Positions 1 to 7,438 of a DNA stretch of 13,109 bases are shown here, one piece after another. Position 1 is the stretch's first letter; the number at the start of each line of letters is the position of its first letter. The notes below the pieces were generated by a model. That model ran no database searches. It saw only the letters and a list, made by a program, of their open reading frames with translations, and had not been told where the DNA came from. The position numbers and the translations under genes are program-made. This DNA is from a bacterium UBP2_UBA4780 (GTDB lineage: Bacteria > Edwardsbacteria > AC1 > EtOH8), in NCBI GenBank assembly GCA_002403115.1, contig DHHE01000166.1, positions 1 through 13,109 on the forward strand. Reading direction: 5' to 3'.

Positions 1-1161
1 CTTGGCCAGCGCCGCAGCCGGGTCGTCGTATTTGGCCATGAAGATCATGGCCGCAATGACGAACGGTTTATACCCCGCCTCGCGATAGGTCTCCAGCCGG
101 TACTGCTCGAACACGTCCCGAGACACCTCGCCCTGCGCGCAGGAAACGCCGGTGATGTCGGCCGGCAGGCAGTGCATGTACAACGCCTTGCCGCCGCGGG
201 TCAGATCCATCTTCTTGGCGTCGCATTCCCAGGAGACGAACTTTGCGTTGTTGGCCAGGCACTCCTTCTCCAACTCCCCCAGCCCCGTCCGGTCGTTGCG
301 CTTTAGCAGTTCGGTGCGGCGCTCCATCACCTTGTACGGCGCCCACGATTTGGGGTAGACCACGTCGGCGTCCTTGAACGCCTCCTCCATCGAGTTGACC
401 ACCCCGAAGGAGCCCTTGCTTGAGGCCGCGTTCTTACTGGCGACGCCTAAGACGTCGGGGATAAGATCGTAGCCCGCGGGGTGGGCCAGGCTGACATGCA
501 TGCCGAACCTTGTCATCAGGCCGATGACGCCCTGCGGCACCGACAGCGGCTTGCCGTAGCTTGGCGAATATGCCCAGGTCATGGCGATCTTCTTTCCTTT
601 CAGGTGGTCGAATCCGCCGAAGTGCTGCTTGAGCATCAGCAGATCCGCCATGCTCTGGGTGGGGTGGTCGATGTCGCATTGTAAATTCACGACGTTGGGC
701 CGCTGGTGCAGCACGCCCCGCCCGAAGCCCTCGGACACCGCCTCGCTCACCTCGCGCATGTACTTGTTTCCCTCCCCCAGGAACATGTCGTCGCGGATGC
801 CGATGGTCTCGGTCAGGAAGGAGACCATGTTGGCTGTCTCGCGCACGGTCTCGCCATGGGAAATCTGTGACTTCTCCTCGTCCAGGTCGGACACCGCCAG
901 GCCCAGCATATTTGCGGCCGAGGCGAAGGAGAACTTGGTGCGGGTGGACTTGTCGCGGAAGATGGAGATGGCCAGGCCCGACTTGAAGATCCGAAGGTCG
1001 CGGCCATCCTGGTGCAAATCCTTGAGGCACTCGGCCACCAGCTCGGTGGCCTTGATCTCGTCCAGGGTCCGCTCCCAGGTCAGCAGGAAGTCGCGGCCCT
1101 TCATGTTGGTCTTGAGTTTCCTCAGTTCAGCAAGTTTTCTGGCCAAGGCTTGCTTTTTCAT
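1..1161 (-). CDS. ygeW: Knotted carbamoyltransferase YgeW (3' end cut by window edge)
   Basis: Carbamoyltransferase of the aspartate/ornithine transcarbamylase superfamily, YgeW branch. The 387 visible codons align by memory along their length with E. coli YgeW (about 396 aa), so only about 10 C-terminal residues are missing. The carbamoyl-phosphate loop STRT is at residues 72-75, HPTQ at 166-169 and HCLP at 330-333. Blocks typical of YgeW include DFLLTWE near 24-30, SQISHGETVRETAN near 98-111, and MTWAYSPSYGKPLSVPQG near 194-211. The start at 1161 is preferred over the in-frame ATG at 1182 because it has a GAGGAA ribosome site and matches the E. coli N-terminus. In the proposed purine pathway the enzyme would release carbamoyl phosphate from a ureido compound, feeding carbamate kinase; the substrate is inferred. 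It is the last gene visible in the run, after an 84-nt gap. Confidence 0.95.
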   Translation of the reverse strand, partial: MKKQALARKLAELRKLKTNMKGRDFLLTWERTLDEIKATELVAECLKDLHQDGRDLRIFKSGLAISIFRDKSTRTKFSFASAANMLGLAVSDLDEEKSQISHGETVRETANMVSFLTETIGIRDDMFLGEGNKYMREVSEAVSEGFGRGVLHQRPNVVNLQCDIDHPTQSMADLLMLKQHFGGFDHLKGKKIAMTWAYSPSYGKPLSVPQGVIGLMTRFGMHVSLAHPAGYDLIPDVLGVASKNAASSKGSFGVVNSMEEAFKDADVVYPKSWAPYKVMERRTELLKRNDRTGLGELEKECLANNAKFVSWECDAKKMDLTRGGKALYMHCLPADITGVSCAQGEVSRDVFEQYRLETYREAGYKPFVIAAMIFMAKYDDPAAALAK

Positions 1162-1167
1162 GAGCCG

Positions 1168-1173
1168 TTCCTC
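1168..1173 (-). promoter_or_regulatory. Ribosome binding site deciding the ygeW start
   Basis: On the minus strand GAGGAA lies six bases before the ATG at 1161 (seven if only GAGGA is counted). The alternative in-frame ATG at 1182 has no purine-rich site at suitable spacing. This supports the shorter protein. No clear promoter was found in the 84-nt gap between the nitroreductase stop and this start. Confidence 0.6.
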
Positions 1174-1245
1174 GAATGTCATTGTGATGAAAACCGCGTT
1201 CCCGGCTATAAGATGCCGGCAACTGTCCCGGATCAAAACGTTCTT

Positions 1246-1830
1246 TCACGGGTATTGTTCAAGTATGATCTCGTCCAGCCGGCGCTTGGGAACGTGGTGG
1301 ACCTGTTTATCGTCACGCCAATAGTCCGGTTTGCCGTCCGGCACGAGCTCGTCGACCACCACCGTCTCGGCGGGCGAGCCCAGGGCCAGCACCAGTAGTA
1401 TCTCGTAGCGATCGTCCAGCGCCAGCGCCTTGCGCAGCCCCGGCTTGTCGATGTTTGCTATCATGCAACCGCCCAACTCCCTCTCCGCCGCGCCCAGCAT
1501 GATGCTCTGGGCGGCTATTCCGTGGTCCTGGCCGAAGGACTCCGAGACCGACTTGTCTCCCAGGATCACGATGTAAGCGGATGGCCGTTCACCCTCGACC
1601 GGTCCGTTCCACTGGGGCAGATTCTTGGCCCAACGCAGGTGCGGAAACATCGAGTCGTTCTTGACGGAATCGGCGGACAGGATATACTTCAACGGCTGCT
1701 TGTTGGCGCCGCTGGCCGACATCCGGCCCAGGTCGGCCAGCTCCCGCAGCGTCTCGAGTGATACACAGTGTCCCTGATGAAACCGCCGGTAGCTGCGGTT
1801 GCGGTAGACCAGTCCCTTGATCGTGCTCAT
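1246..1830 (-). CDS. Nitroreductase family FMN-dependent protein
   Basis: A complete 194-residue protein, normal for single-domain nitroreductases, which bind FMN and reduce nitro compounds, quinones or flavins with NAD(P)H. Family signs are the N-terminal RNRSYRRF (residues 10-17), the FMN-contact stretch SASGANKQPLKY (38-49), the helix DHGIAAQSIMLGAAERELGGCMI (about 102-124) and the strand LLVLALGSPAE (145-155). Its ATG overlaps the stop of the upstream barrel-protein gene by four bases (ATGA) and no ribosome site is visible, so it is probably translated by coupling. The physiological substrate cannot be read from sequence. A role as an auxiliary redox or flavin-recycling enzyme for the purine genes is possible but speculative. 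Confidence 0.85.
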   Translation of the reverse strand: MSTIKGLVYRNRSYRRFHQGHCVSLETLRELADLGRMSASGANKQPLKYILSADSVKNDSMFPHLRWAKNLPQWNGPVEGERPSAYIVILGDKSVSESFGQDHGIAAQSIMLGAAERELGGCMIANIDKPGLRKALALDDRYEILLVLALGSPAETVVVDELVPDGKPDYWRDDKQVHHVPKRRLDEIILEQYP

Positions 1831-2570
1831 AGGTCGACGATCGCCCCGACCACGGCGTAGTGGAACAGGCTGAAAGTGTACACTTCGTCGTTTTCGGCGC
1901 CGCCCTCAAGAACACGATAGCCAGCCTTGAGGGAGACACGCCGGCCCAGCCGGCAGGATGCGCCACCGAACACGTCCTCGGCCCTTCCCTGTGGAGCTGC
2001 CAGGGCGTCACCTTCCAGCAGGGCGGTCAGCCGGCCTGACAAGGCATAGGCCAAGCGGAAGTTCACGATGGGCACGAAGCCGGTGTTCTTTTTCTCGGCG
2101 CTCTGCCCGCCACCCTCCAGGCTGATTGAGGCGTCCCTGATCTTGGAGGTGAAGCCGAACCCGGCCGTCAAACGCTCCCGCCGGATCGCATCCCAGCGGT
2201 AGGTGAGGCGGTAGGAATCGAACCGGAAGCGCGAGGTGAGCGTGGACCCGGCTGGAAAGATCTTTCCCATATACATTATGTCCCTGGGGCTGCTGCCGGA
2301 GGAGTTGATCCGCAGCGGTGCGGCCAGGATGCTCACCGTATGCCTTCCGCCAAAGCGGTACCCGGCCCGCAAACGTCCGAAGGCCGAATTATCGGAACGC
2401 AACTCGCGCGATAAAGAGAACAGCGTCCCCCCTTTGCCCGGTATGCGGACATCGTTGTAACCGCTGAATACCGACCCGAGCTCCATGTCTATGGTTGTCC
2501 TCGCCAGCGCGATGCCCCCAATGGAGAGCAAAGCCAGGAGAGTTATGTTAAGACTTCGTCCCAATTTCAT
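1827..2570 (-). CDS. Small outer-membrane beta-barrel protein with signal peptide
   Basis: A predicted 247-residue protein. The first 23 residues look like a Sec signal peptide: K3 and R5, a hydrophobic core LLALLSIGGIALA, then cleavage before RTTIDME. The mature part is rich in alternating polar/hydrophobic strands separated by Gly/Ser/Arg/Asp-rich turns, for example RLRAGYRFGGRHTVSILAAPL and VSLKAGYRVLEGGAEND, as in 8-10-strand outer-membrane barrels. There are no cysteines other than one near the C-terminal third. The start at 2570 is chosen over 2576 and 2618 because GAAGGG sits six bases upstream. It begins 10 nt after the oligopeptidase stop and overlaps the nitroreductase start by 4 nt. 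I recognise no specific family; a passive porin or structural barrel are both possible. Confidence 0.65.
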   Translation of the reverse strand: MKLGRSLNITLLALLSIGGIALARTTIDMELGSVFSGYNDVRIPGKGGTLFSLSRELRSDNSAFGRLRAGYRFGGRHTVSILAAPLRINSSGSSPRDIMYMGKIFPAGSTLTSRFRFDSYRLTYRWDAIRRERLTAGFGFTSKIRDASISLEGGGQSAEKKNTGFVPIVNFRLAYALSGRLTALLEGDALAAPQGRAEDVFGGASCRLGRRVSLKAGYRVLEGGAENDEVYTFSLFHYAVVGAIVDL

Positions 2571-2576
2571 GCCCAT

Positions 2577-2582
2577 CCCTTC
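2577..2582 (-). promoter_or_regulatory. Ribosome binding site deciding the barrel-protein start
   Basis: GAAGGG on the minus strand is followed by six bases (ATGGGC) and then the ATG at 2570. The same purines directly abut the ATG at 2576, leaving no spacing, which argues against that start. The site overlaps the TGA stop of the upstream oligopeptidase gene, consistent with ribosome re-initiation. Confidence 0.55.
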
Positions 2583-4713
2583 ATTTACCGATATCCATCG
2601 CGTCAAGCAGGAAGGCATACTCTAAGGCCGTGTCCCTGAGGTAGGAGAACCTTCCCGACGGCCCGCCGTGGCCGCTTGACAGGTCGATTTTCATGATCAG
2701 AGTGTTGGCATCGGTCTTCGTCCGCCTCAGCCGGGCCGTCCACTTGGCGGGCTCCCAATACGGAACGTTCGTGTCGTTCAGCCCGCCGGTGACCAGCATG
2801 GCCGGGTAGTCCTGTGCCCTGATGTTCTCGTACGGGGCGTAGGATGACATGTAATCGTAGTGCTCTTTGACGCGGGGATCGCCCCATTCCTGGTACTCGA
2901 TGGTGGTCAGCGGGATGGCCGGGTCCAGCATGGTGTTGATCACGTCCACGAACGGCACGTTCAGCACCGCTGCCCTGAAAAGGTCGGGCCGCTGATTGAC
3001 AACGGCGCCTACCAACAGGCCTCCGGCGCTTCCCCCGGAGACCGCCAGTTTCGACGGCGAGGCGTAGCCTTGCGAGATGAGGTGCTCGGCGCAGGCGATG
3101 AAGTCCGAGAAAGTGTTCTTCTTGTTCATCAGCCTGCCCTGCTGATACCACTTCCTTCCCATCTCCTGGCCGCCCCTCACGTGGGCGACGGCCCAAACGA
3201 AACCCCGGTCGAGAAGGCTGAGGCGGTCGCTGCTGAAGAAGGGGTCGCTGCTGGTGCCGTAGGCCCCGTAGCCGGAAAGCAGGCAGGGGTTGCCGTTGTC
3301 GCGCCGCAGGCCCCTGCGGTAGACCAGTGATATGGGCACCCGCTGGCTGTCGGCAGCAACGGCGGAGACCCTCTCCGACACGTAACGCGATGGTCGGTAG
3401 CCGCCCTTCACACCGTATCGCTTCAACAGCCGGTAGCTGTCGGCCGACATGTCGTGTTCGTAAACAGATCCCGGGGTGACCATCGAGCCGTAGGTATAGC
3501 GGAGGACTGACGAGTTGTAGTCGTAACTGCGCCAAGGGAAAACGGTGTAGGTTGGCTCCGGAAAGGGAATGTACCTGTCGACGGCGCCGTCCCAGGACAG
3601 CACCCTCAACCTTTTCAGCCCGTCACGCCTTTCCACCAGAACGTAGTGTCCGTTGTAGATCCGGACGTCCTCCAAAAGCACGTCGTCGCGGCCCGGGATG
3701 ACCTCGTTCCATCCTCCGTCCGAACGGTTGGCGGTTGAAACGGAAACCATTCTGAAATTATCATGGACGTCGTTGGTGATGACGTAAAGCGAGTCCCCGT
3801 GATGGTCCACGTAGTATTCGGCGCCAGCGGACCGCGCCTTTAAAATCCGGAAACAACCGTTGGGCGAATCAGCCGGACAGACCAGGGCCTCGGATTCGTT
3901 TTTGCTGTACGTGTGAATCAGCAGGAAGCCGCGTGATCGGGTGAGGGAGACGCTGACCGAGAATTCGGGGTCGGACTCACGATATACTATTTCGTCCTTT
4001 TCCGGTCCGGAACCAAGCTGGCGGCGGATGACGCGATCGGTGCGTTGGGCCGAGTCGCAGGCCTCATAGAACACGGTACGGCTGTCGGTGGACCAGGCCA
4101 TACCCCTGGCGCTGGAGATGGAATCGACCAGACGGCCCGATGCAATGTCCTTGAGATATATCGTGTACAGGAAGGCGCCCGATGTGTCGGCCATATAGGC
4201 CAGGGTGGCGTGATCCGGGCTTATGTAGGTGCCGTCGATCGAATAGTAGGCGCGCCCGCCGGCCAATCGGTTCTCATCGAGCAGGACCTCCTCTTTGGCC
4301 TTCAGATTCCCCTTCCGGCGGCAGTATATCGGGTAATCCCTGGCTTTGACCGTCCGGCTGTAATAGTAGAAACTGTCGATCATTACCGGAACCGAAAGAT
4401 CGGCCTCCCGGATGCGGCTCCGCATCTCGCGATAGAGCCTTTCCTGCAGCTTCCTGGTGTGGCGCAACATGGACTCTGCGTAGGCGTTCTCGGCGGCCAG
4501 ATACGCCATGAGCTCGGGATCGTTGCGTTCCCGCATCCAGTGAAACTCGTCGCTTCGCACGTGCCCGTGGATGCTGTCCCGCCAGAAACGCTGGGGCGCC
4601 TGCGGGGGCGCCGGCTGGCCGTCAATCTGGCCGGAAAAGACCGTTAAGCCCGCCAGAAAAAGGAGGACAAACCCGATCGCCATGTCGCCTTTCGCGGCTT
4701 TTCCGTTCATCAT
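2581..4713 (-). CDS. ptrB: Secreted oligopeptidase B (S9A prolyl oligopeptidase family)
   Basis: Serine peptidase of about 710 residues with the S9A layout: an N-terminal seven-blade propeller and a C-terminal alpha/beta-hydrolase domain. The nucleophile is in GGSAGG (Ser about 562). The acid is in GGLNDTNVPYWEPAKW (Asp about 647), whose YWEPAKW tail is characteristic of oligopeptidase B rather than prolyl endopeptidase. The catalytic His is in SSGHGG (about 682). These enzymes cut short peptides after Lys/Arg. The hydrophobic stretch AIGFVLLFLAGLTVFSG after basic residues suggests a Sec signal peptide, so it probably acts in the periplasm, whereas E. coli PtrB is cytoplasmic. I chose the ATG at 4713, which overlaps the preceding stop (ATGATG); 4710 and 4683 are alternatives, the last with AAAGG upstream. 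It has no obvious link to purine breakdown. Confidence 0.92.
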   Translation of the reverse strand: MMNGKAAKGDMAIGFVLLFLAGLTVFSGQIDGQPAPPQAPQRFWRDSIHGHVRSDEFHWMRERNDPELMAYLAAENAYAESMLRHTRKLQERLYREMRSRIREADLSVPVMIDSFYYYSRTVKARDYPIYCRRKGNLKAKEEVLLDENRLAGGRAYYSIDGTYISPDHATLAYMADTSGAFLYTIYLKDIASGRLVDSISSARGMAWSTDSRTVFYEACDSAQRTDRVIRRQLGSGPEKDEIVYRESDPEFSVSVSLTRSRGFLLIHTYSKNESEALVCPADSPNGCFRILKARSAGAEYYVDHHGDSLYVITNDVHDNFRMVSVSTANRSDGGWNEVIPGRDDVLLEDVRIYNGHYVLVERRDGLKRLRVLSWDGAVDRYIPFPEPTYTVFPWRSYDYNSSVLRYTYGSMVTPGSVYEHDMSADSYRLLKRYGVKGGYRPSRYVSERVSAVAADSQRVPISLVYRRGLRRDNGNPCLLSGYGAYGTSSDPFFSSDRLSLLDRGFVWAVAHVRGGQEMGRKWYQQGRLMNKKNTFSDFIACAEHLISQGYASPSKLAVSGGSAGGLLVGAVVNQRPDLFRAAVLNVPFVDVINTMLDPAIPLTTIEYQEWGDPRVKEHYDYMSSYAPYENIRAQDYPAMLVTGGLNDTNVPYWEPAKWTARLRRTKTDANTLIMKIDLSSGHGGPSGRFSYLRDTALEYAFLLDAMDIGK

Positions 4714-5171
4714 CGGTAATGTGACGCCGCCGCCTCGATCGCGTCGATGATCTGCTGATATCCGGTGCAGCGGCATAGATTTCCGGAGATCGCTTTTCGC
4801 GCTTCCTCCCTGGTGGGGTTATTATTGGCCAGCAGGAAGGCGTGGGCGGTCAGCACCATGCCCGGGGTGCAGAACCCGCACTGGACGGCGCCGGCGTCCA
4901 CGAAGGCCTGCTGCAGTGGGTGCAGCGATCCGTCACCACGGGCCAGTCCCTCGATGGTAAGCACGTTCCTGTCGACGATGTCGGCCACCGTTTTGCGGCA
5001 CGACCTGACCGGCCGGTTGTTCACAAGCACGGTGCAGGCGCCGCAGGCTCCGACGCCGCAGCCTTTCTTGGCGCCGGTCAAATCCAGCTCTTCACGAAGA
5101 AAGGCCAGCAGGTTTTTCGGCAAATCGGACACGTTCAATTCGTGCCTGCGCCCGTTGATGTAGGTTATCAC
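4710..5171 (-). CDS. [2Fe-2S] subunit of a xanthine-dehydrogenase-family molybdenum hydroxylase
   Basis: A complete 153-residue iron-sulfur subunit, equivalent to E. coli XdhC or carbon-monoxide-dehydrogenase CoxS, that carries electrons away from the molybdenum site. All eight cluster ligands are present: the plant-ferredoxin-like set C38, C43, C46 and C58 (CGVGACGAC then C), and the helical-domain set C98, C101, C133 and C135 (QCGFCTPG and CRCTGY). The start is GTG, overlapping the TGA of the molybdenum-subunit gene as GTGA, with a G9 tract upstream as a likely ribosome site. Its own stop overlaps the ATG of the oligopeptidase gene. Order here is molybdenum subunit then iron-sulfur subunit, with no FAD subunit between or nearby. 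Confidence 0.95.
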   Translation of the reverse strand: MITYINGRRHELNVSDLPKNLLAFLREELDLTGAKKGCGVGACGACTVLVNNRPVRSCRKTVADIVDRNVLTIEGLARGDGSLHPLQQAFVDAGAVQCGFCTPGMVLTAHAFLLANNNPTREEARKAISGNLCRCTGYQQIIDAIEAAASHYR

Positions 5172-7438
5172 GGCCGCCCCCCCCCAGACCGGGGTTCAAT
5201 CCTGATCGGCAGGCGGAAGCGGCGGACGCCGGTGGCGTTGTAGACCGCGTTGGCGATGGCCGGGGCCATCAGTTCGTTGGTGGGCTCGCCCACCCCCTTG
5301 GCGCCCGATGGAGAGGCCGGGTCGTGGTTCTCGATGATAATGGCCGTCATCTCGGGCAGATCGGTGGAATGGGGAATGCGGTACTGATCGAAATTGACGT
5401 TCAGTATTTTCCCTTGTTCAATTCCGACATCCTCGAACATGGCATAACCCGCACCCATCGCCATGCCGCCGTAGAACTGGCCCAGCACCATCGGCCGGTT
5501 GACCGCCTTCCCTGCTTCGTGCGAGGCGACCATGTTGAGAAGCTTCACCCGCCCGGTCTTGCTGTTGACCGTCAGCTCCACCGCCTGGCAGCCGTAGACC
5601 CAGGTGAAGTAGGCGTTGCCCTGGCCGGTGCGCTCGTCCCAGGTGACCTGCGGAGCCTTGAAGGTGCCGAAGGAATAAGGGTATTCCTGCATCAGGAAGA
5701 GCTGGTTCATGGCTTCGGGCCATGCCATTCTGCGTGCGTCGTCCTTGCCCCAGATGTGGCCGTCCTTGAAACGGACATCTCCGGGCGCGCAATCTAACTT
5801 CGGGGCCAGCCGTTCGGCCAGCTTTGACTTCAGCGATCTGGCCGCGTTGGCCACCGCCCCGCCCCCCATGATGGTGCCGCGCGAGGCCACGGTGGTCCCT
5901 CCGTCCGGTATGTTGGCGGTCGACGGCATACGGTATCGGATGCGCTCCTTCGGGACTCCCAGTTCGTCGGAGCAGATCAGGATCATGGCGCTCTCGGCGC
6001 CCTGCCCGTTCTCGTGCACCGCGGCCTCCAGCAGGATCGAACCGTCGAACTGGACGTTGATGACTGCCGAGTTGAAGTCCATGCCCTCGGCGCCCAGGCT
6101 CATGCCTCGGTAGCTGATGGCATAGCCGATGCCGTATAGCTCGTCGCCTTCAGCCTTCCCGAAGGAGCACCGGCCGTATTTCTCATGGTAACCGGCCGCG
6201 GCCAGGGTGCTGTCCAGGGCCTGCTCCAGGCTGACCGTATGGCCGTCCAGCTTCTGGCCGGTGACGGTGACCGAGCCCTGCCTCAGCATATTCCTCTTCC
6301 TGAATTCAGTAGGGGACATTCCGCACCTCTCGGCCGCCATCTCCACCAGCTGCTCCACCGCGAAGTTCATCTGGGGCGAGCCGAAGCCCCGCATGGCGCC
6401 GGTGACCACGTTGTTGGTGTATACACCGTAGACGTCGCAGTGAACGTTGGGCACGTCGTAGGGACCGCAACACTGCACCGTTGATCGCCAGGTGACCCAG
6501 GGCGTCACCGAGCAGTAGGCACCGGCGTCGGCCACCACCCGTATCTGGCAGGCCTCCATCCTTCCCTGATTTGAGAAGCCCATCTTGTAGCTGATGCGGT
6601 AGGGATGGCGCTTGTAGCTTTCGCGCACCGACCACTCCCGGTCGTAGGTCATCTTTACCGGTCGGCCGGTGATTTTGGCCGCCAGCGCCGCCCGCGCCGC
6701 CACGACGGACGCCGTGTCGTCCTTGCCGCCGAAGCCGCCGCCCATGGGAACTGTCCTGACCTCGACATCGGCCAAAGATACTCCCAGCAGCGTCGCCACG
6801 AACCGCCTGGTGGAGAACGGATGCTGCATGCTGGCGTAGATTTCCGTCACGCCGTCGGGCCTCGGCACGGCCACCGCGGTCTCCGGTTCGAGATAGGCGT
6901 GCTCGACGAACTGGGTCCGGAACTCCTGCTCGATGACGTGATCGCAGGCCTTGAAAGCTTTGTCCGCGTCCCCGCGTCGCACCTTGTGGTGGTTGACGAT
7001 GTTGGAACCGTGAAGCTCGTGAACCAGAATCGCCCCCGGCTTCATCGCCTCCTCGGGATCGAGCAGCGGCGTCATCTCCTCGGCTTTCACAGATACCAGT
7101 TTCACCGCGGCCACCGCCTGGTCCCTGGTCTCGGCCACAACCACCGCCACCACGTCCCCGTTGAAGCGGACCTTGTCGCCGGCCAGCATGCGGTAATCCC
7201 GGATTATCTGGCCGAAGGTCACCGAACCCGGCACGTCCCCGGCGGTGATAACTGTTACCACCCCCGGCTGCTTCATGGCCGCCGAGGCATCGACCTCCAT
7301 GATCCTGGCGTGCACGTAGTCCGTGTATACCGGAACGGCGTGAAGCATGTTATGGAACTTCAAGTCGTCGGTGTACCTGGCCCGGCCGGTGACCTTGGGG
7401 GCGGCGTCGTTGCGCCAAGCCGGATTCTTTTCGTTCAT
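5168..7438 (-). CDS. Molybdopterin-binding subunit of a xanthine-dehydrogenase-family hydroxylase
   Basis: A complete 756-residue large subunit of the xanthine oxidase family, which hydroxylates purines or other N-heteroaromatics using water at a molybdenum cofactor. Cofactor-binding landmarks are visible: GGGFGGK at 233-239, AMRGFG at 348-353, HENGQGAES around 475-483 and GVGEP at 715-719, whose Glu (about 718) matches the catalytic glutamate of the family. The N-terminal a/b hammerhead domain starts with KVTGRARYTDD. Start ATG overlaps the amidohydrolase stop (ATGA) and has AGGA eight bases upstream. It ends in RSGGGRP, where GGG is encoded by a run of nine G. Context suggests a purine substrate, and relatives in such clusters are annotated selenium-dependent; neither can be confirmed here. 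Nicotinate or another heterocycle is an alternative substrate. Confidence 0.93.
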   Translation of the reverse strand: MNEKNPAWRNDAAPKVTGRARYTDDLKFHNMLHAVPVYTDYVHARIMEVDASAAMKQPGVVTVITAGDVPGSVTFGQIIRDYRMLAGDKVRFNGDVVAVVVAETRDQAVAAVKLVSVKAEEMTPLLDPEEAMKPGAILVHELHGSNIVNHHKVRRGDADKAFKACDHVIEQEFRTQFVEHAYLEPETAVAVPRPDGVTEIYASMQHPFSTRRFVATLLGVSLADVEVRTVPMGGGFGGKDDTASVVAARAALAAKITGRPVKMTYDREWSVRESYKRHPYRISYKMGFSNQGRMEACQIRVVADAGAYCSVTPWVTWRSTVQCCGPYDVPNVHCDVYGVYTNNVVTGAMRGFGSPQMNFAVEQLVEMAAERCGMSPTEFRKRNMLRQGSVTVTGQKLDGHTVSLEQALDSTLAAAGYHEKYGRCSFGKAEGDELYGIGYAISYRGMSLGAEGMDFNSAVINVQFDGSILLEAAVHENGQGAESAMILICSDELGVPKERIRYRMPSTANIPDGGTTVASRGTIMGGGAVANAARSLKSKLAERLAPKLDCAPGDVRFKDGHIWGKDDARRMAWPEAMNQLFLMQEYPYSFGTFKAPQVTWDERTGQGNAYFTWVYGCQAVELTVNSKTGRVKLLNMVASHEAGKAVNRPMVLGQFYGGMAMGAGYAMFEDVGIEQGKILNVNFDQYRIPHSTDLPEMTAIIIENHDPASPSGAKGVGEPTNELMAPAIANAVYNATGVRRFRLPIRIEPRSGGGRP
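5177..5185 (-). promoter_or_regulatory. G9 homopolymer: likely ribosome site and possible slippage site
   Basis: Nine consecutive G on the coding strand lie in the last codons of the molybdenum subunit, five bases (CGGCC) before the GTG start of the [2Fe-2S] subunit. The position fits a Shine-Dalgarno-like role. The run reads GGG GGG GGG in the molybdenum-subunit frame. A -1 slip, or one extra G, continues as GCG GCC GTG ATA in the [2Fe-2S] frame, which would bypass the stop and fuse both subunits. Confidence 0.5.

Noticed and set aside
434..1030. Long minus-strand reading frame within ygeW
   Set aside because: It is an out-of-frame shadow of ygeW; the composition (many Arg, Pro, His) is typical of GC-rich shadow frames and no family motif is present.
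1162..1182. Upstream ATG at 1182 as the ygeW start
   Set aside because: It has no ribosome site, whereas the ATG at 1161 has GAGGAA six bases upstream and fits the N-terminus of E. coli YgeW.
1201..1220. GC-rich inverted repeat (CCGGC / GCCGG, 8-nt loop) in the gap before ygeW as a terminator or promoter
   Set aside because: The stem is only five base pairs with no T-run, and the nearby TTGATC/TATAGC-like boxes have poor spacing. A regulatory role cannot be supported.
581..1324. 247-codon plus-strand frame opposite ygeW and the nitroreductase end
   Set aside because: It runs antisense through a well-matched ygeW and across a gene boundary; Ser/Arg-rich and without motifs.
2603..3535. 310-codon minus-strand frame inside the oligopeptidase gene
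   Set aside because: It overlaps the catalytic domain of oligopeptidase B in another frame; the real frame has intact GGSAGG, Asp and His motifs, so this is not a gene or frameshift product.
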